Below are positions 22,941-35,527 of a stretch of DNA of 64,000 nucleotides, one piece after another. Source of the DNA: Cadophora sp. MPI-SDFR-AT-0126 (lineage: Eukaryota > Ascomycota > Leotiomycetes > Helotiales > Ploettnerulaceae); NCBI GenBank assembly GCA_020747065.1, contig JAGMVK010000001.1:930001-994000 (forward strand), read 5' to 3'. Under the pieces are notes generated by a model. The model did no database searches and was not told the DNA's origin. It saw nothing but the letters and a program-made list of their open reading frames with translations. How positions within the stretch are numbered: position 1 is the first letter of the stretch; the number at the start of each line of letters is the position of its first letter. The translations under genes and the position numbers were made by a program.

Positions 22941-25900
22941 GAGGATTGATATTGGGGAGGCCGAGGACGTAGTGACAGTCGGCGTTGAAGGGAGAAGGTG
23001 AATAAGGCGAATAACTTCGTCAAGGCAGCCTCAGTGTAGAACAATTGAGCTATCAGAGCTGCCAGAACTCCGAAATGCCCAGCCTAAGTGTTCTTACGAG
23101 ATTCTTCGCCTGAGACTAGCTATTGTCACCGGAAAGCCATAGAGGAATGGACCGATACTCGTGAATGTATCAGTTCAAGTTGTAGGCGGAACCGGGAAGA
23201 AACTGGACAATGAATGATCCAATGAATAAAGACTCAGATCGAAGGGCGATTGGCAGAGGTGAGTGGCAGACTTTGCGGAGTCAGGAAATCTCCAGATAAT
23301 AAATCTGAATTGAGGTCCAAGTGAATTGGTGGTAGAGTAGAGTAGAGTTGCTGGAGGTACGGTACCTCAGCATGAGTGAATCTTGAAGGGCGAACTAGTC
23401 CGAAAGCAGAGGCGGTAACGCAAACAAACGCTAAAGTGGTTGGGCAGATGCAGCGTGTGGAAATAACACAAGGGGGGGAGGAATGACGCCTGTAAAAGTA
23501 CGAGGGGCAATTTAGTTTGGATTGCTCTGGCCTGGGCTGAATCGGGTTGGGAAGGGTTCCAGTCTTTTAGACAAGAGACGACGGAGAGGCTGATCAAAAA
23601 ATGGAAAAGTAATAGTGTGCAAAGCCCGTACTTTACAGCATTAGAGTGGAGGCTGATCTCAAAGAACTCAGTTAGTAGTTAGTGTATGATTGTAGTGTCG
23701 TGTAGTCAGTCAGTCAGTCGTCAAGGCCCGGTTGATGTCACAGGCCGCCGATGCACAATGGCCAGTCGACGCAGGCTTGCTGGCAGGGGTTCTGGTCCTG
23801 GTGCAAGCAATGAGCGCAATTCAGTGCAATTGCTGACCCTTGCCAACTTGGGGCCTGTCTCTCTCTGTCTGGCTTTTGGTGGAGTGGAGCTGGAAACGCA
23901 GTGCAGAAGTGGAGTGGAGCGAGTGTGAGCCAGGAGGGAAGCCAGGAAGCCAGCACCAGCCCAGCCCAGAGCCAGAGCGTGCGCCGCGACAGAGACACCG
24001 CGGGTGTGAGGGACAAGCTGATTTGATTCGATGCTGTCCACCTCTGCGAATCAAAAGGATCGCTCGAAATGTGGGGGCCAGGCGGACAGTAAGTATCGCC
24101 AGGATATGCACGAGAGGAGGGAGCACCAGCCAGCAAGTATGATACAGTGAGCCTGAAAAATACACCAAGGAAATGGTCAACAAGCGACTTATCTGCTTTC
24201 CTTTTTCAGTCTGTTTTGTCTCTCATCCTTCCTCAGCTGTACGAAGCAATTTCAGCGAGAGCAACAATAGTCAGTGGTTGCTAGGCAAGGGACGAGGCGA
24301 GACGAGGCGAGGCACAAATATTGCCTGTTATGGCTGGTGTGTGAGGTAGCAAAGAACCAACAGCTTCATTATCCGCACGCGGACAGGGTGCCTAGAGTAG
24401 CTTTTCACGCTAAACTTGCCCGCGAAGGATGGCATGTTTGGTACTGACTTGATACGGAAGCACCAGCGGTACTTCTAGGGGTGCGCCCCTGTCCCCTTGG
24501 TTGCAAGTAGTCCTTTTATCGTTAAGTCATCTTCAACTTGAGTTGTTTCCAGACGAGACGAAATCGTCCATGCCTTGTCCAAGTTGCCCTACTCCTGGCT
24601 ATCCATGGCATGCCTCTCACAAAAACGTCTTTTCTTCTGGTCCGCATAACCAATCAAGCCCAGCGTCCTGCCGAAGGCAACGCAAAGGCTTGTGCCGTGC
24701 AAAACTCATATCGAAGTGATACTAAGAAGTCAGCACTGCAAGTTGCAAGTGCGACCGTATGCTCAAGCCGGCAGGCAGGGTGGCATGGACCAGGGCAAAC
24801 AGGGCAGAATTTTAGAACAGAGGCAGCTGGCAGGCATGGTTTGCTTTGGTCTGGCTCCGGAACAAGGAAGTGGAGGCATGAGGGATAAGGAGCATGAGCG
24901 CGTTGAAGTGAGTTGAGCAAAGTGATGTGATGTGAGGTGAGTGAGTCTGGACAAGACAGGGCTTCGCTGGCGTCCCAGTCGTGGAGAGAGTGCTAGTGTA
25001 ATCCATGGTGGAAAGGATGGGATGGGATGGCATGGGATGGAATCGGCGCTGAGAAATGGATGCGCGTTCCGTTTAGAATGGCCTCCTTTCCTTGGTTCTG
25101 GGAATATGAGCCTTACCTGTTCTTGGTTGGACTACTGCCTCGGTGGCTGCCACTGGAAATACGGTCACCACTAATTACCGTCTCGACGACGACTGGGCTG
25201 GACGCGCTGCATCTGGACGAGGAGAGGGTCTGTACCATGAAGTGGCTGGGCTGCTGAGGGATCAGGGGGTGCGCTGGGATTGGGTGTGAAGTCTTTCAGG
25301 GAGTCGGAATGCGCTGCAGGAGCTGGGACACGGACTTGCAGGCCCTCTTTGACATTCCAGCGAATCGCAACGGCGTCAGCTCCCCTCTCTTTTCCTGGTC
25401 TTCCTGGTCTTCCGCTGGACTTAAGTGTGTGTGTGATAAGCCGATTCAGAGTGGCAAGGCTCGATGACCACCGTCCAGGCATGTTCAGGCTCCGTCTTGC
25501 GCTTGGTGTGCCGAAGCAGTTCCGCTACGCGCACCACAGAGCCAGCCTACGTCGTGGGTGTGTACACTGTGCAGTGCAGTGACTGAAATTTCGCTAGGAT
25601 CAGCATGCGGAGGGTGTATTATTGACACAAATGTACTGATATTTCACCCTCGCACTCAACACGGCTGCCCGTTCGTTTGACTTCCATTCTGCTGCTTGCT
25701 AGGTTTGTGTCTGGATCCGTAGCATCCTCAAGTTTCTGTGCCGGTTCCACACCGACTTGCAATCAGAAAAGAATCAATACGATCACGGAGAAACAGGCCA
25801 CAGAAACAGACTATTTCGGCAGCTGGACGGATAGGGAGTGGAGGGACGTGGGTAGATGGATTGATGCATATCGTGAAAATCTGAAAGAGTCGTTCGTTGG

Positions 25901-28900
25901 GAGGCTCGGGCTCGGGCTCTGGTGCTTCCATCAAGCCCAGCTTACTTATTTACTTCACAGAACTCTCAAGCCGCCCTAGTTAGGGGTTTGCTAGTCAGGC
26001 TGCAGCGAATATTTGCCTTTCGCCCACCACAACACAGCGCAGTGGAGGCTTTTGATAGCACCAAGCCAAGACCCGCAACCACAAAGTCACCCAGCTGGTC
26101 GTGGATGGAGGGGAAGATCTCGTGCACTCTGTCCTGCTTCGGCAAGGCAGAGCAAAGCAGAGGTAGGCCCCTCCTCGCTACTTCTCGAATCGTAATCACA
26201 CAGTCATGTTCTGGATCCCATACGTGGCAGAGTGAGTGACATCTGGAGGCAGATAGGGCGCCCGAGAGTAGCTGCACACTGCTGTCCAGGTTGAGCAGAA
26301 GTGCTTACCTGAGTGATGAGAATGATGAGGCAAGCTTGCTAACTTCCCCCCGCGCCAATTACGAGCACGGGTACATGCTACAAGGAAGAGAAATTTCAAA
26401 TCAACGACGATCCTCTCGACGCCTTTTCTTCCATCGCTTCAAAGACAGAGCCAGGGATGGGGTCATTATTATTGGAATGTGATCGGATGCAATCATGCAA
26501 CCCGTAATAAATAGCAATAAGCGGCAGGCGAAGGAGGAAAAGTCAGTCTAGTCCTGTGGATGCGTCAAAGTGCAGCTGGCAGCAATCTAACCTGACCTGG
26601 TCGACGTGACGGAATGAGAACTGGTAAAAGAGATCGCGAGAGTTGGCGCCCGATACAAAGATAAACACTACTTGGAGTGGTTGCATCGGCGCAATGGGAT
26701 CTTTCTGATGTCGTCGACACACTTCTGCTGGTTTTCTTCGGCTTCCAGGCTCCAGCTGAGTGGAGTTCTTCGCACTTAGCCGTCGGAGTGTTGACGGAAG
26801 TGCAGGCAACAAATCATGGTCCAAGCGAAAATTACCCCTCGATCATCGGAGTTGAAGGCATTCGCGGCCGTGGATTGATAGGAGCAACCAATCCTTCCAA
26901 GGGGACGGATCGCTTGATGTTTCAACCTGATCTGAGAACCTTCTCCGCCGCTCAACGGTCTAGTAAATAAATTCGTAATCGCTGCTGCTGGATAAGCGGC
27001 TGCGGGAACGAAATCCTTTCGTGGGCAACCCATGAAGTATTTACGAAGTATTGGCAGGTTGTGCATGAGGAAGATGGGCCGGAGGGCAAAAGGTTGAGAA
27101 ATGGAAGCCATCCCTTTTTGGATCTCAGAAAGTCTAGAAGCCCTGGTACTACCATCTGGTGGGGTGAAGTCAACCAAGTCCTCAAGTGTGCCCTCTCATC
27201 ATCTGCCACACGAAGAACGCTCTTTGGATGCCCGCTTTTTTCCTTGTTCAATTCTCCTCGTTCTTTCCGTCGTTTTGAACACATCGTTATTCGCCCTCGT
27301 CAAGCCGTCAAATGCCACGCTGACAGTGCAAATAGGTGCGGAACGAATGCAAACAAAGGTGAAAGTGCGACTTCCCGAATCCTCCTCGTTTTCGGACATC
27401 AAAAACGACCAGGCTGCCAATTTCCAGAAACGGATCATTAATTGGCCTTCTCTTACAGTGCTACCTCGTTTGTGTGTTGCGTTCCTTGCATCTTGGCCGG
27501 TCCACCGAATGAGGTGTGCCGTGATTGATAAGGTGAGGACAATGATGCATAAAACAGACTGACGATCCAGGCGCCACGGGATGTTGGTTGGGTTGGAACT
27601 TGGCAAGGGGAGACAGGCAAAAAGGCATAAGAACCTGACCATCAAAAGTTTTATGTCTTGTACCACTTTCCCGGCCTCGTTTCGTGGGTCTGGTACTGTG
27701 AAGCAAGCGGGCGGCCGAAGTGAAGTAAGTGGTTGGACTAACAAGCTGGGTTCGCTATTGGTTGGATGGGATAGGGAACTGTAAAGAGTGGACAGACAGA
27801 CCAACGGTGTGGAGATCGCCGACGCCTTCTGGAAGAGACGAGACACAAGAGTGATGAAACTTTTACTGCTTTCCATCAAACCGGCGATGCTCTCCTGATC
27901 GTCAACGTGGAAGGGCACTTGACTGCTTTTTGCATGACGACGCTACTTCTTGAGCGTATTGCGGAGTAAGCCAGGAGACAATGCCGACCAAGCAGTTGAT
28001 ATGTTATCGAGTCATTGACTGCTGGATGTCTCCGTGAATAATGTAATTCAACAGAGTGATCTGGTCTGATATGACAGGGCAGAAAAAGCCAAATGGAGAA
28101 CAGTGCAAGGCTGGACGGGCGGTGAGGCGTTCTAGGATGAAGCGGGAAGAGAGAGGGGGGTGTTGGTAGCACTTGGCAAAGTTCACTAGCCAATTTCTGG
28201 TTGCTTTCTTGGTGCTGCTCTAACTCCTCTTTCCTCCCTTCTTCGTACAACCGCAACGCCCGTTGTCTGACTCAGAAGAGCTCCAATAATTTGACTTCAT
28301 CATATTGAATGGCTGGTGCATTGCTGAATGCTGTGACGGCGACAGGCGGAGAAGTTGGTTGGCTGGCTGGCTGGCTGGGCATTATCTTGCTTGCGATACC
28401 GTGCCGCCTCATCTCAAGAGTGTCGTGTCGTGATTGACTGCGTGGGTACTGTGCATCCGGTCCGTGATGGTGACGATTACGCCGTGCAGTTGGACTCACT
28501 TGATAATTTACTTTGGAAGGTGGAAAGCACATCTCCGACCGTGCCGTTGGCCAGCACACGTCTGTCAATTGATCGTCAACCGCGGTTCAGATGTGCACCA
28601 ATCTCAGACATCTCATCATGCGACCTTCCAAGCCTCAGATTTCATCCCACCACCACCTGGACGAGCTTCAGCCGGATGCTTGTGGCTGTTCAGACCATCG
28701 ACTCAACTTCACTTCACTTCAGACTCAGTCACGACTAGGACAGGGGTCGCCAGGAGGCTCATCAGTGGAAAGCCACACCAGGACGCGTGCATCCGGGTAT
28801 TACTTCGAATCCTTCACTCATCCGAGAGTTTCGGTTGTAGTGGAGTGGTTGACGGGCTACGGTGACCACAATCAACCTCAGGGCCAATATCCCAAATGCC

Positions 28901-31862
28901 CCATGCCAAGTCCTCCGAGGTTCTGCTGGGACCCGGACTTGACGGATAGTGGTTGGGTGGTTTGGGTCTTATTGTATGGTTTCGACTTCGCTTGCGTTTT
29001 GATATGATACCGACAGGATCTCCAAATCATCCTCGAATAAACTATCGAGGGGTCGGATCAAACGCTTATTGAAATGTACTGTACGGACAAGACAGGGAAG
29101 GACAGAATTTTACGAGGCTCAGAAATCCCTCCTTCCAAATACGAGGCCATTCTCCGTACTGCGACCTTTTTTTTTTTAATTTTTATATCCGAGCAAGTCT
29201 GAAATAGATCTGGATCTCCTACGATATCAACTTTCGCTCTCAAGGTCTAGATATGTATGAGGCCATGGCAAGCCTACAAAGATTCTTGGCAAAAAAAAGT
29301 GCGAGATAATATCGCCGAGCCACAAACGCCGGTCGCCTGTGGGACGTATATTTGTGGTACAGGTAAGCCTGGGTCAAAGTTCTCTTGGTGGAAACAAATG
29401 AGGATTCAAGAAGCCACCAAAGGGCACCACCTCGGATGCAGGCAATATTTCAAGGATATCATGCAGAGGATGTAAAGCAAATCCTGAGTTTTGGCAATCT
29501 TGTGCTAGTCATGGAAACTTTAGGGTAAACGAAGCGAAACTTGTTAGTGAAAGCCTTGCGCTTAGGACAGTTCGCCATGTCTGTGAAAGGGGCGTTTTGA
29601 CTGGTTGCAATTTGCAGTTCCTCCTTTTGCCCTCGGAAGGGGAGGTTGTCCGGCCATCTCGCCAAACATCCCTGTCCTCGTCCTCGTCTTCCTGGGTCGA
29701 TACGCTTGGTGACGACCACTGGAACAGGCAGTGTGACCAGCCCCAAGTCCTGGACCTTTGAAATCAAAACAATTCGTGCTCCACCAAACAGAATCCTTGG
29801 GTTGCAACCTCCATCACAATTAGACAGAAGAATGCTGACGGCCTCGGACATCATCTACCCTTCCAAAGTATCCGGCAAAACTCACCAAGCTCCATGCAAG
29901 AACACGACACGAGGTATTCAACATATATCAACTTCTGGAGTAGGCGATTGTTGGTGTCCGCACTGCAGTCATACGAGCGTGCCATGCCGGTGGCGGTACC
30001 TAGGCCACAGTCACGAAGTTCTGGATTCATGAACGGTCGACTGGAATGCAGCAGTGTCAGCCATGTTCGTTCAACGTCGCATGCAGCTCGCACATCCCCA
30101 GTGCCTATGTCCAAGGCATTCGCACTCATCAGTCAAATATCATCTGCACCTCATCATTCGTTGAGCTCCCCTGAGATATTTGGGAACTCGTTCTTCTTCT
30201 CCCATCGACTTCCCAACCCATGCCTGATATTTGTCACGTTGCACCACCACAATCTATGTCTCTCGATCCGGCTGTTCACCGAGTTGCCATCTCAAAACTG
30301 TCTCTCGCTGGAACTTCTGGGTAGGGCTACAAGTCATATGCAGGTTACGCTGATTCATTTCTGATACCTAGAAATGATTTTTACTCGGCCGATGACCAGC
30401 TTTTGCTTCACAGGCAACAACACTTCAGTGGGTGCTTGGTCAGCTGCTGCAGCCGACAGCCATGCCCTGTCCCTTGTCCATATTGCGTCTATCAATACAT
30501 TTCGCATATGTTGAAATGTTAAGGTCGAAGAGCTTTGCGGCGCGATCACGTCGAGGGCGATCAAGGGAGTCCCTCGCTCTCAAGTGATAGCAAGATTACC
30601 CGGCGCATATACCGCCACAAACATCGGTATGACTTTCAATCGGGCGATGGAGCATCTTCACCGCATCATGTCTCGTCCTGAGTACTGTACCTTCGAAGAG
30701 ACATCACTTCATATTTGTGGAATCATTGGACTTGAAGTCAGATGTTGGTCAACAGGGCCTCACCGCATCTTTCTTTCTTCATTTGCTTATTTGTTTGATC
30801 CTTCCAGGTTTTCCTTGCGATTACAGTCGAAGGCAGAATTCCCGCATTCCCGCCAGCCTTACTTTTTTCTTCTGGAGATCTCGAACTCGACACTCCGCAA
30901 GTTGGGTAGGAAGATAACTCCTCATATCTTTGAGTTTGTGTTCATAGCCATCGCCGTCCCACGATATTCTCCTGCTTCCAGAGATTACATCCGACAGGCT
31001 GACTTTCTTGTTCTAATGTGCGTTTTGCACTAGATGACTTCCAATGCTCGATGTTGTTGGGCACTTTTCCGTGTGAGAAGGCTGAGGGATTTGGCCTGAA
31101 CATCTAATTACATGCGAGCTTTTCCAATCATATACTGGCTCATATACCCGACCAAGATCGGAATGATAGACGCCGGATGGATTTTGAGCTGTTCAGCCTG
31201 CCATTTTGTACTTTCTTCAGAAGAGTGAACTATGTGTGAACTGTATCCGAAGGAGAAGATATATCTCGAACACTGAAAGCCTCCAACGGCCAATCGCAAC
31301 CCCAGTCACCAACCTAATCCAGACCAACATAACTGCATATCTGTGACAGGGGCATTATCGTACACCCATCAATAATTTAATCGTGTCCTCCAGAAATGAC
31401 GACGAAGCAATTGACGTTGGGTTTTACTTTAGCGCACGTGACTGTAAAAACGAACGACACGTGCCACGTCCGTGTTCAAATTTAGCTTTTTTAACGCTAA
31501 CCTTGGTTTCGGGGGTAACGATGATCCGCCAAGCCGCAGTACGAGACCTGTTTGTTTAGAGGCACATCCCTTTTCACATCAACCTCACTTCACTCGACCT
31601 CACAATACTCTCTCCTTCCAAGTTCCCTCGAACCCTTCACTCCACCATCTCGATAGAAGGAGCATTTCAATCGCTACCTCCTCTATCGCTCCTTTCACTA
31701 AAATACAGCATTCGCATCTATTACAGCCGCCAACACAGCATTCATTCCATCCGACGATCCTCACGCCTCTCGAAAAGGCTCCGCCACAACCCACTCCCAT
31801 CTTCACAAACCTCAGTTCCAAACATCGATACAAACCTTTCTACACAGCTCTGAGAACACAAG
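22941..31862. other. 8.9-kb gene-free region with ordinary base composition
   Basis: No recognisable protein, RNA or transposon was found on either strand between the divergent cyclin and CHS7 start codons. The sequence is not AT-rich, unlike mutated transposon remnants in ascomycetes. It holds many medium-length overlapping ORFs without domains, short direct repeats and simple-sequence tracts: CAGT repeats near 23704, GACGAGGCGA near 24293, GGGAT repeats near 25016 and GGCT repeats near 28357. Long regulatory region, lncRNA or orphan genes are possible. Confidence 0.5.
27199..27876 (-). CDS. Orphan ORF of 225 codons, uncertain
   Basis: The longest ORF in the gene-free region. It begins at ATG 27876; the frame stays open a little further upstream, to a GTG at 27918, without another ATG. 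Two hydrophobic stretches (LLMVRFLCLFACLPL and VLCIIVLTLSITAHLI) could be membrane segments; the C-terminus is Arg/Lys/Glu-rich. No family is recognised. A 153-codon ORF runs antisense over 27101-27562, so composition alone may keep both strands open. Treat as a candidate only. Confidence 0.18.
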   Translation of the reverse strand: MESSKSFITLVSRLFQKASAISTPLVCLSTLYSSLSHPTNSEPSLLVQPLTSLRPPACFTVPDPRNEAGKVVQDIKLLMVRFLCLFACLPLPSSNPTNIPWRLDRQSVLCIIVLTLSITAHLIRWTGQDARNATHKRGSTVREGQLMIRFWKLAAWSFLMSENEEDSGSRTFTFVCIRSAPICTVSVAFDGLTRANNDVFKTTERTRRIEQGKKRASKERSSCGR

Positions 31863-32972
31863 ATGGGATTCGGAGACTTCCAGACGTTATGCGAACAGGC
31901 GGCCATCCCACTGTGTGCGGTGGTGGGCAAGATCACTCATATCTCTGGCTCGTATGGGATTGAGGCAGACTGTTATGCACGGAACATCGAGCTGGCCAAC
32001 ACAATCATCTTCCAAGGCGCCGCGTCATTTATGCACATCGTAGCACTGATCATGACGGTTATCATGATCTTGCACGTCCGCAGTAAATTTACTGCCGTTG
32101 GTATGTTTCCCACAAGGAATGTGGACGAGCGTCTGAGGACTGGTACTGATTGAAAACGAATAGGCCGCAAGGAAATTACTTTCTTCTTCTACATCTACAT
32201 GATGCTGACCTTCGCATCCCTCATTCTCGATTCAGGCGTTGTACCTCCCGGGAGCGATACATACCCATATTTCGCCGCCGTACAGAACGGCCTCACATCA
32301 GCGCTTTGCGTCTGTCTACTCATCAACGGATTCGTAGGATTCCAGCTCTACGAAGACGGGACCACGTTATCAGTTTGGCTGCTCCGATCCGTCAGCTTCG
32401 TATTCTTCATCATCACCGGCTTGGTCTCACTGGCAACTTTCAAATCATGGGCAGGCTTGGGCCCCACGAGGACTGTTGGGTTATTCGTCGTGCTTTACTT
32501 GGTTTCTGGGATTTCGTTGTTGATTTATGCTATCATGCAGGTTATTTTGGTGGTCAACACGTTGCAGGATCGCTGGCCATTGGGAGATCTCATTTTCGGT
32601 GCTTTCTTCCTGATTATCGGTCAGGTCATCCTCTATGTGTTCAGCACGCAGATTTGTAATGCTGTCCAGCACTACCTCGACGGACTTTTCTTTGCTACCA
32701 TCTGCAATCTGTTGGCTGTGATGATGGTGTACAAGGTTTGTTTTCCCAGAATGCTTTGGTAGATATTTTGCTAACGTGGCTGGCAGTACTGGGATTCTAT
32801 TACCCGTGAAGATCTCGAATTCTCCGTCGGCACCAAGCAGAACAATTGGGAAGTCAAGGAACTTCTTCCCGACGAAGACCGCCGAGCAACAGTCTACCAG
32901 GACGATTACTCTAGCACGTACAACCACCCCACCCAAGCGCGAAACTCGAACTATGGAGGATTCGCATACTAG
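31863..32972 (+). CDS. CHS7: Chitin synthase export chaperone CHS7
   Basis: Predicted 331-aa multipass ER protein, exons 31863-32100, 32164-32735 and 32787-32972. It begins [22 protein letters not shown], the hallmark start of the family. About seven membrane helices follow, with conserved pieces [51 protein letters not shown] and [27 protein letters not shown]. It ends in a short acidic cytosolic tail ([18 protein letters not shown]). In yeast Chs7 folds chitin synthase III (Chs3) and lets it leave the ER; the same role is inferred here. Length matches the family. Confidence 0.97.
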
Positions 32973-33817
32973 AGCGGACCAATACCAACAGCACCTGGGT
33001 TATGGTCAGTTGGCTTGGGCGAGAAACAGGAGATGGAAAATGATTCTTTTTGCATAGCGTTCGGTTTGGTGGTTGACTGCTTCGAATTTTTCTGCTTCAA
33101 AAACTGCATGGCGTACCATTGGAAGAGACGATACTACTCGCGTTTGAATTGTAATGTATATAGGGTATGGGGCCACTTTGGCATTCATTCATTGGATAGG
33201 GGATGATGGATTGGATCGTTGGCTGGGTTTGGGACTTCGGCGTTTGCATTGCCGCTACGAGCTGGCATGTGTGTAGATAGGTCGCTGCAAAATGAGACTA
33301 CTTAATTTCCCTACATTCCCCGATCGGTACACAGTTTCAGTTCACCATAGAAGCGCATTCACTAACTCTTCAGATTGCCTGGCGAGACAGAATTACATCT
33401 CTAGAAGTCATGATTCCCGCCCAGGCGTTCGTCTGATTATTTCGAAAGGCCAAATACAGAGCACTCAAGCGAGATATATAGGGGGCCTATAAACAATGAT
33501 ATTGGGTGGACCAAAAACACTCGAGCGTTGGTTGGTATATAAACAAAACCAGCAACAAAATTCTTCCGGTCCTTTTCAAGTCCCTCCATAATCTAACCAC
33601 CCACAAATGTTGATTCAATGATCAGTAACAACGAAATAAACAAGAACTGTACACCACTGGGAATCTCTACATAGCGCTTGATTTTCAGCTGCTGATACAT
33701 TTCAATGCATGGAAGGTAATCGCGAGCTGGGCTTGACATTGAAGGACGGAAACAACTCAGACTTCCACGATCCAAAGACACGGGGGAAGGGCGAGCCAGA
33801 ACGAGAGAGGTAAAACT
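32973..33817. other. Convergent 3' intergenic region
   Basis: Between CHS7 (+) and the GMC oxidoreductase (-), both ending here. Contains 3' UTR-like, AT-richer sequence. No gene seen. Confidence 0.45.
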
Positions 33818-35527
33818 CTACAATCTCGCCTTTCCATCTCCCCTCCACCCAGCCTCATGCGCAATCAACTCCGCAGCCCTCTCGCCAATAGCCAACACTG
33901 TCAACATAGGGTTGATACTCGGCATCGTAGGGAAGACACCCGCATCCGCAATCCTCACGCCCTTTAAGCCCCTGATTCTCAGCTCCGGAGTCACAACCGC
34001 CATCTTGTCACTCTCGGCTCCCATCTTCGTCGTCCCAGCAGGGTGGTACACAGTATGCGCAACCCTGCGCCCGTACTCGGAAAGCTCCTCGTCTGTCTGG
34101 ATTTTTGGGCCGGGAGCGACTTCCTTGGTGAGCCATTTGGAGAAGGGCTCTTGCTTGGCGACTTCGCGAGCGGCTTTGAGGCCGGCGACGATTGTAGCGG
34201 CGTCGTAGCCTTCGGGGTCGGTGAAGTACTGGAAGTCGAGGGCGGGCTTGACGGTTGGATCGGAGGACGTCAAGTAGATGCGTCCACGGGAGCGAGGACG
34301 GGGGATGTTGGGCGTCATGCAGAAGGCGTTGAGGGGTGCTTCGTAGCCTAGACGTGCGGTATTGAGGCAGAAGGGGATTTGGTAGCAGTGCATCATGATA
34401 TCTGCGATTGTGCCGTCTGGGATGCGCTTTGGGTTAAGCGCTGGGTCGGTATTGTTTTTTGCGGCGTCTTTGATCTCGCGGCGGAGGAAGATTCCTGCGT
34501 CGGAGTCCATGGTGGTTTGTGGCGGGATGGGGGCGTTCAATTCCCACATTATGATAGATTCAGGGTGGTCGATCAAGTTCTCGCCAACACCTGGGAGCTC
34601 GTGGACGACGGGGATGGAGAGGTCCTCGAGTTGCTTGGGAGGACCAATTCCGGAGAGCAGCAGAAGTCGGCAGGTGTCGACAGCTCCGGCGCAGATGATG
34701 GTTTCAGTGCGGGGGCTGATGGTGTACTTGGTCCCTGACTTGAGCGCAATGTTCACACCAGTAACAGTCTTGCCAGAGACATTGACTTTGCTAACCCAGG
34801 CATTGGTGAGAACCGTGAGGTTTGGTCTCTTCTCTTCGCCGCGGAGAATAGGGTGGATGTATGCGACTGAAGCAGAGCTTCTGCGTCCATCGTCTGGGTT
34901 GTATGCAATGGAAAAGAATCCAACACCCTGTTGCAGACATCCAGTCTCGCGAATCTCCTTATTGAAGTCCCTGATGACGGGGATGTCGAGAGCTGTAGAG
35001 CAGGACTCGATCCAGTCCTTGCAGACTTGGTTGCGATGGCGGGGGTGGACTGGTTGGATCTGGTTTCTGAGGTTGTCCAAAAGACGCATCATGGTCTTGA
35101 AGTCCCAGCCTTTGCATCCCAAGCTCTCCCATATTTTCAGATCGTATTCGAAGGGTCTGAATGAGATCAGGGTGTTGTGCGAGGAGCAGCCTCCCAGGAC
35201 TTTGGCTCTGGAATGTCGGATATGCGAATTACCTGGAGATTGGTCAGTGCCTTACAGATGTTATCTGGAGTTTGCAAACTTACCATTAGGCTGCTCTACA
35301 GTCCCGTAGTCGTAGTCGAGGTCACCTCCTAGAAGTGTAAGCCATTCCTTCAGCTGTAGGACCTTCTCGTTGTTAAAGTCGCTTGGGCCAGCCTCGATGA
35401 GGAGGATCTTTTTGCTTGGGAGGTATTCGGACAATCTGCTTGCAACCACACAGCCTGCTGTGCCACCACCGACAATGACATAGTCAAAGTCCTTGGCCTG
35501 AGACGCAGAAATGAAATCGGTTGTCAT
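33818..35527 (-). CDS. GMC oxidoreductase, probable choline oxidase
   Basis: Predicted 552-aa FAD enzyme, exons 35284-35527 and 33818-35232. The N-terminus has the dinucleotide fold VIVGGGTAGCVVASRLSE, then LLIEAG. The GMC signature 1 region follows as RAKVLGGCSSHNTLISFR, and signature 2 as GAVDTCRLLLLSGIGP. The C-terminus has the catalytic His in HTVYHPAGTTKMG and the Asn in INPMLTVLAIGERAAELI. Choline oxidases convert choline through betaine aldehyde to glycine betaine. The assignment rests on family plus the divergent betaine aldehyde dehydrogenase neighbour. A general alcohol oxidase or choline dehydrogenase is the alternative. No peroxisomal tripeptide is certain; the protein ends GKARL, which resembles a PTS1 of the ARL type. 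Confidence 0.87.

Noticed and set aside
27101..27562. A 153-codon plus-strand ORF in the gene-free region
   Set aside because: Antisense to a longer ORF, no domain, no splice context.
34395..35309. A 304-codon ORF antisense to the choline oxidase-like gene
   Set aside because: It lies entirely within the coding region on the other strand and has no domain; it is the mirror of codon bias.
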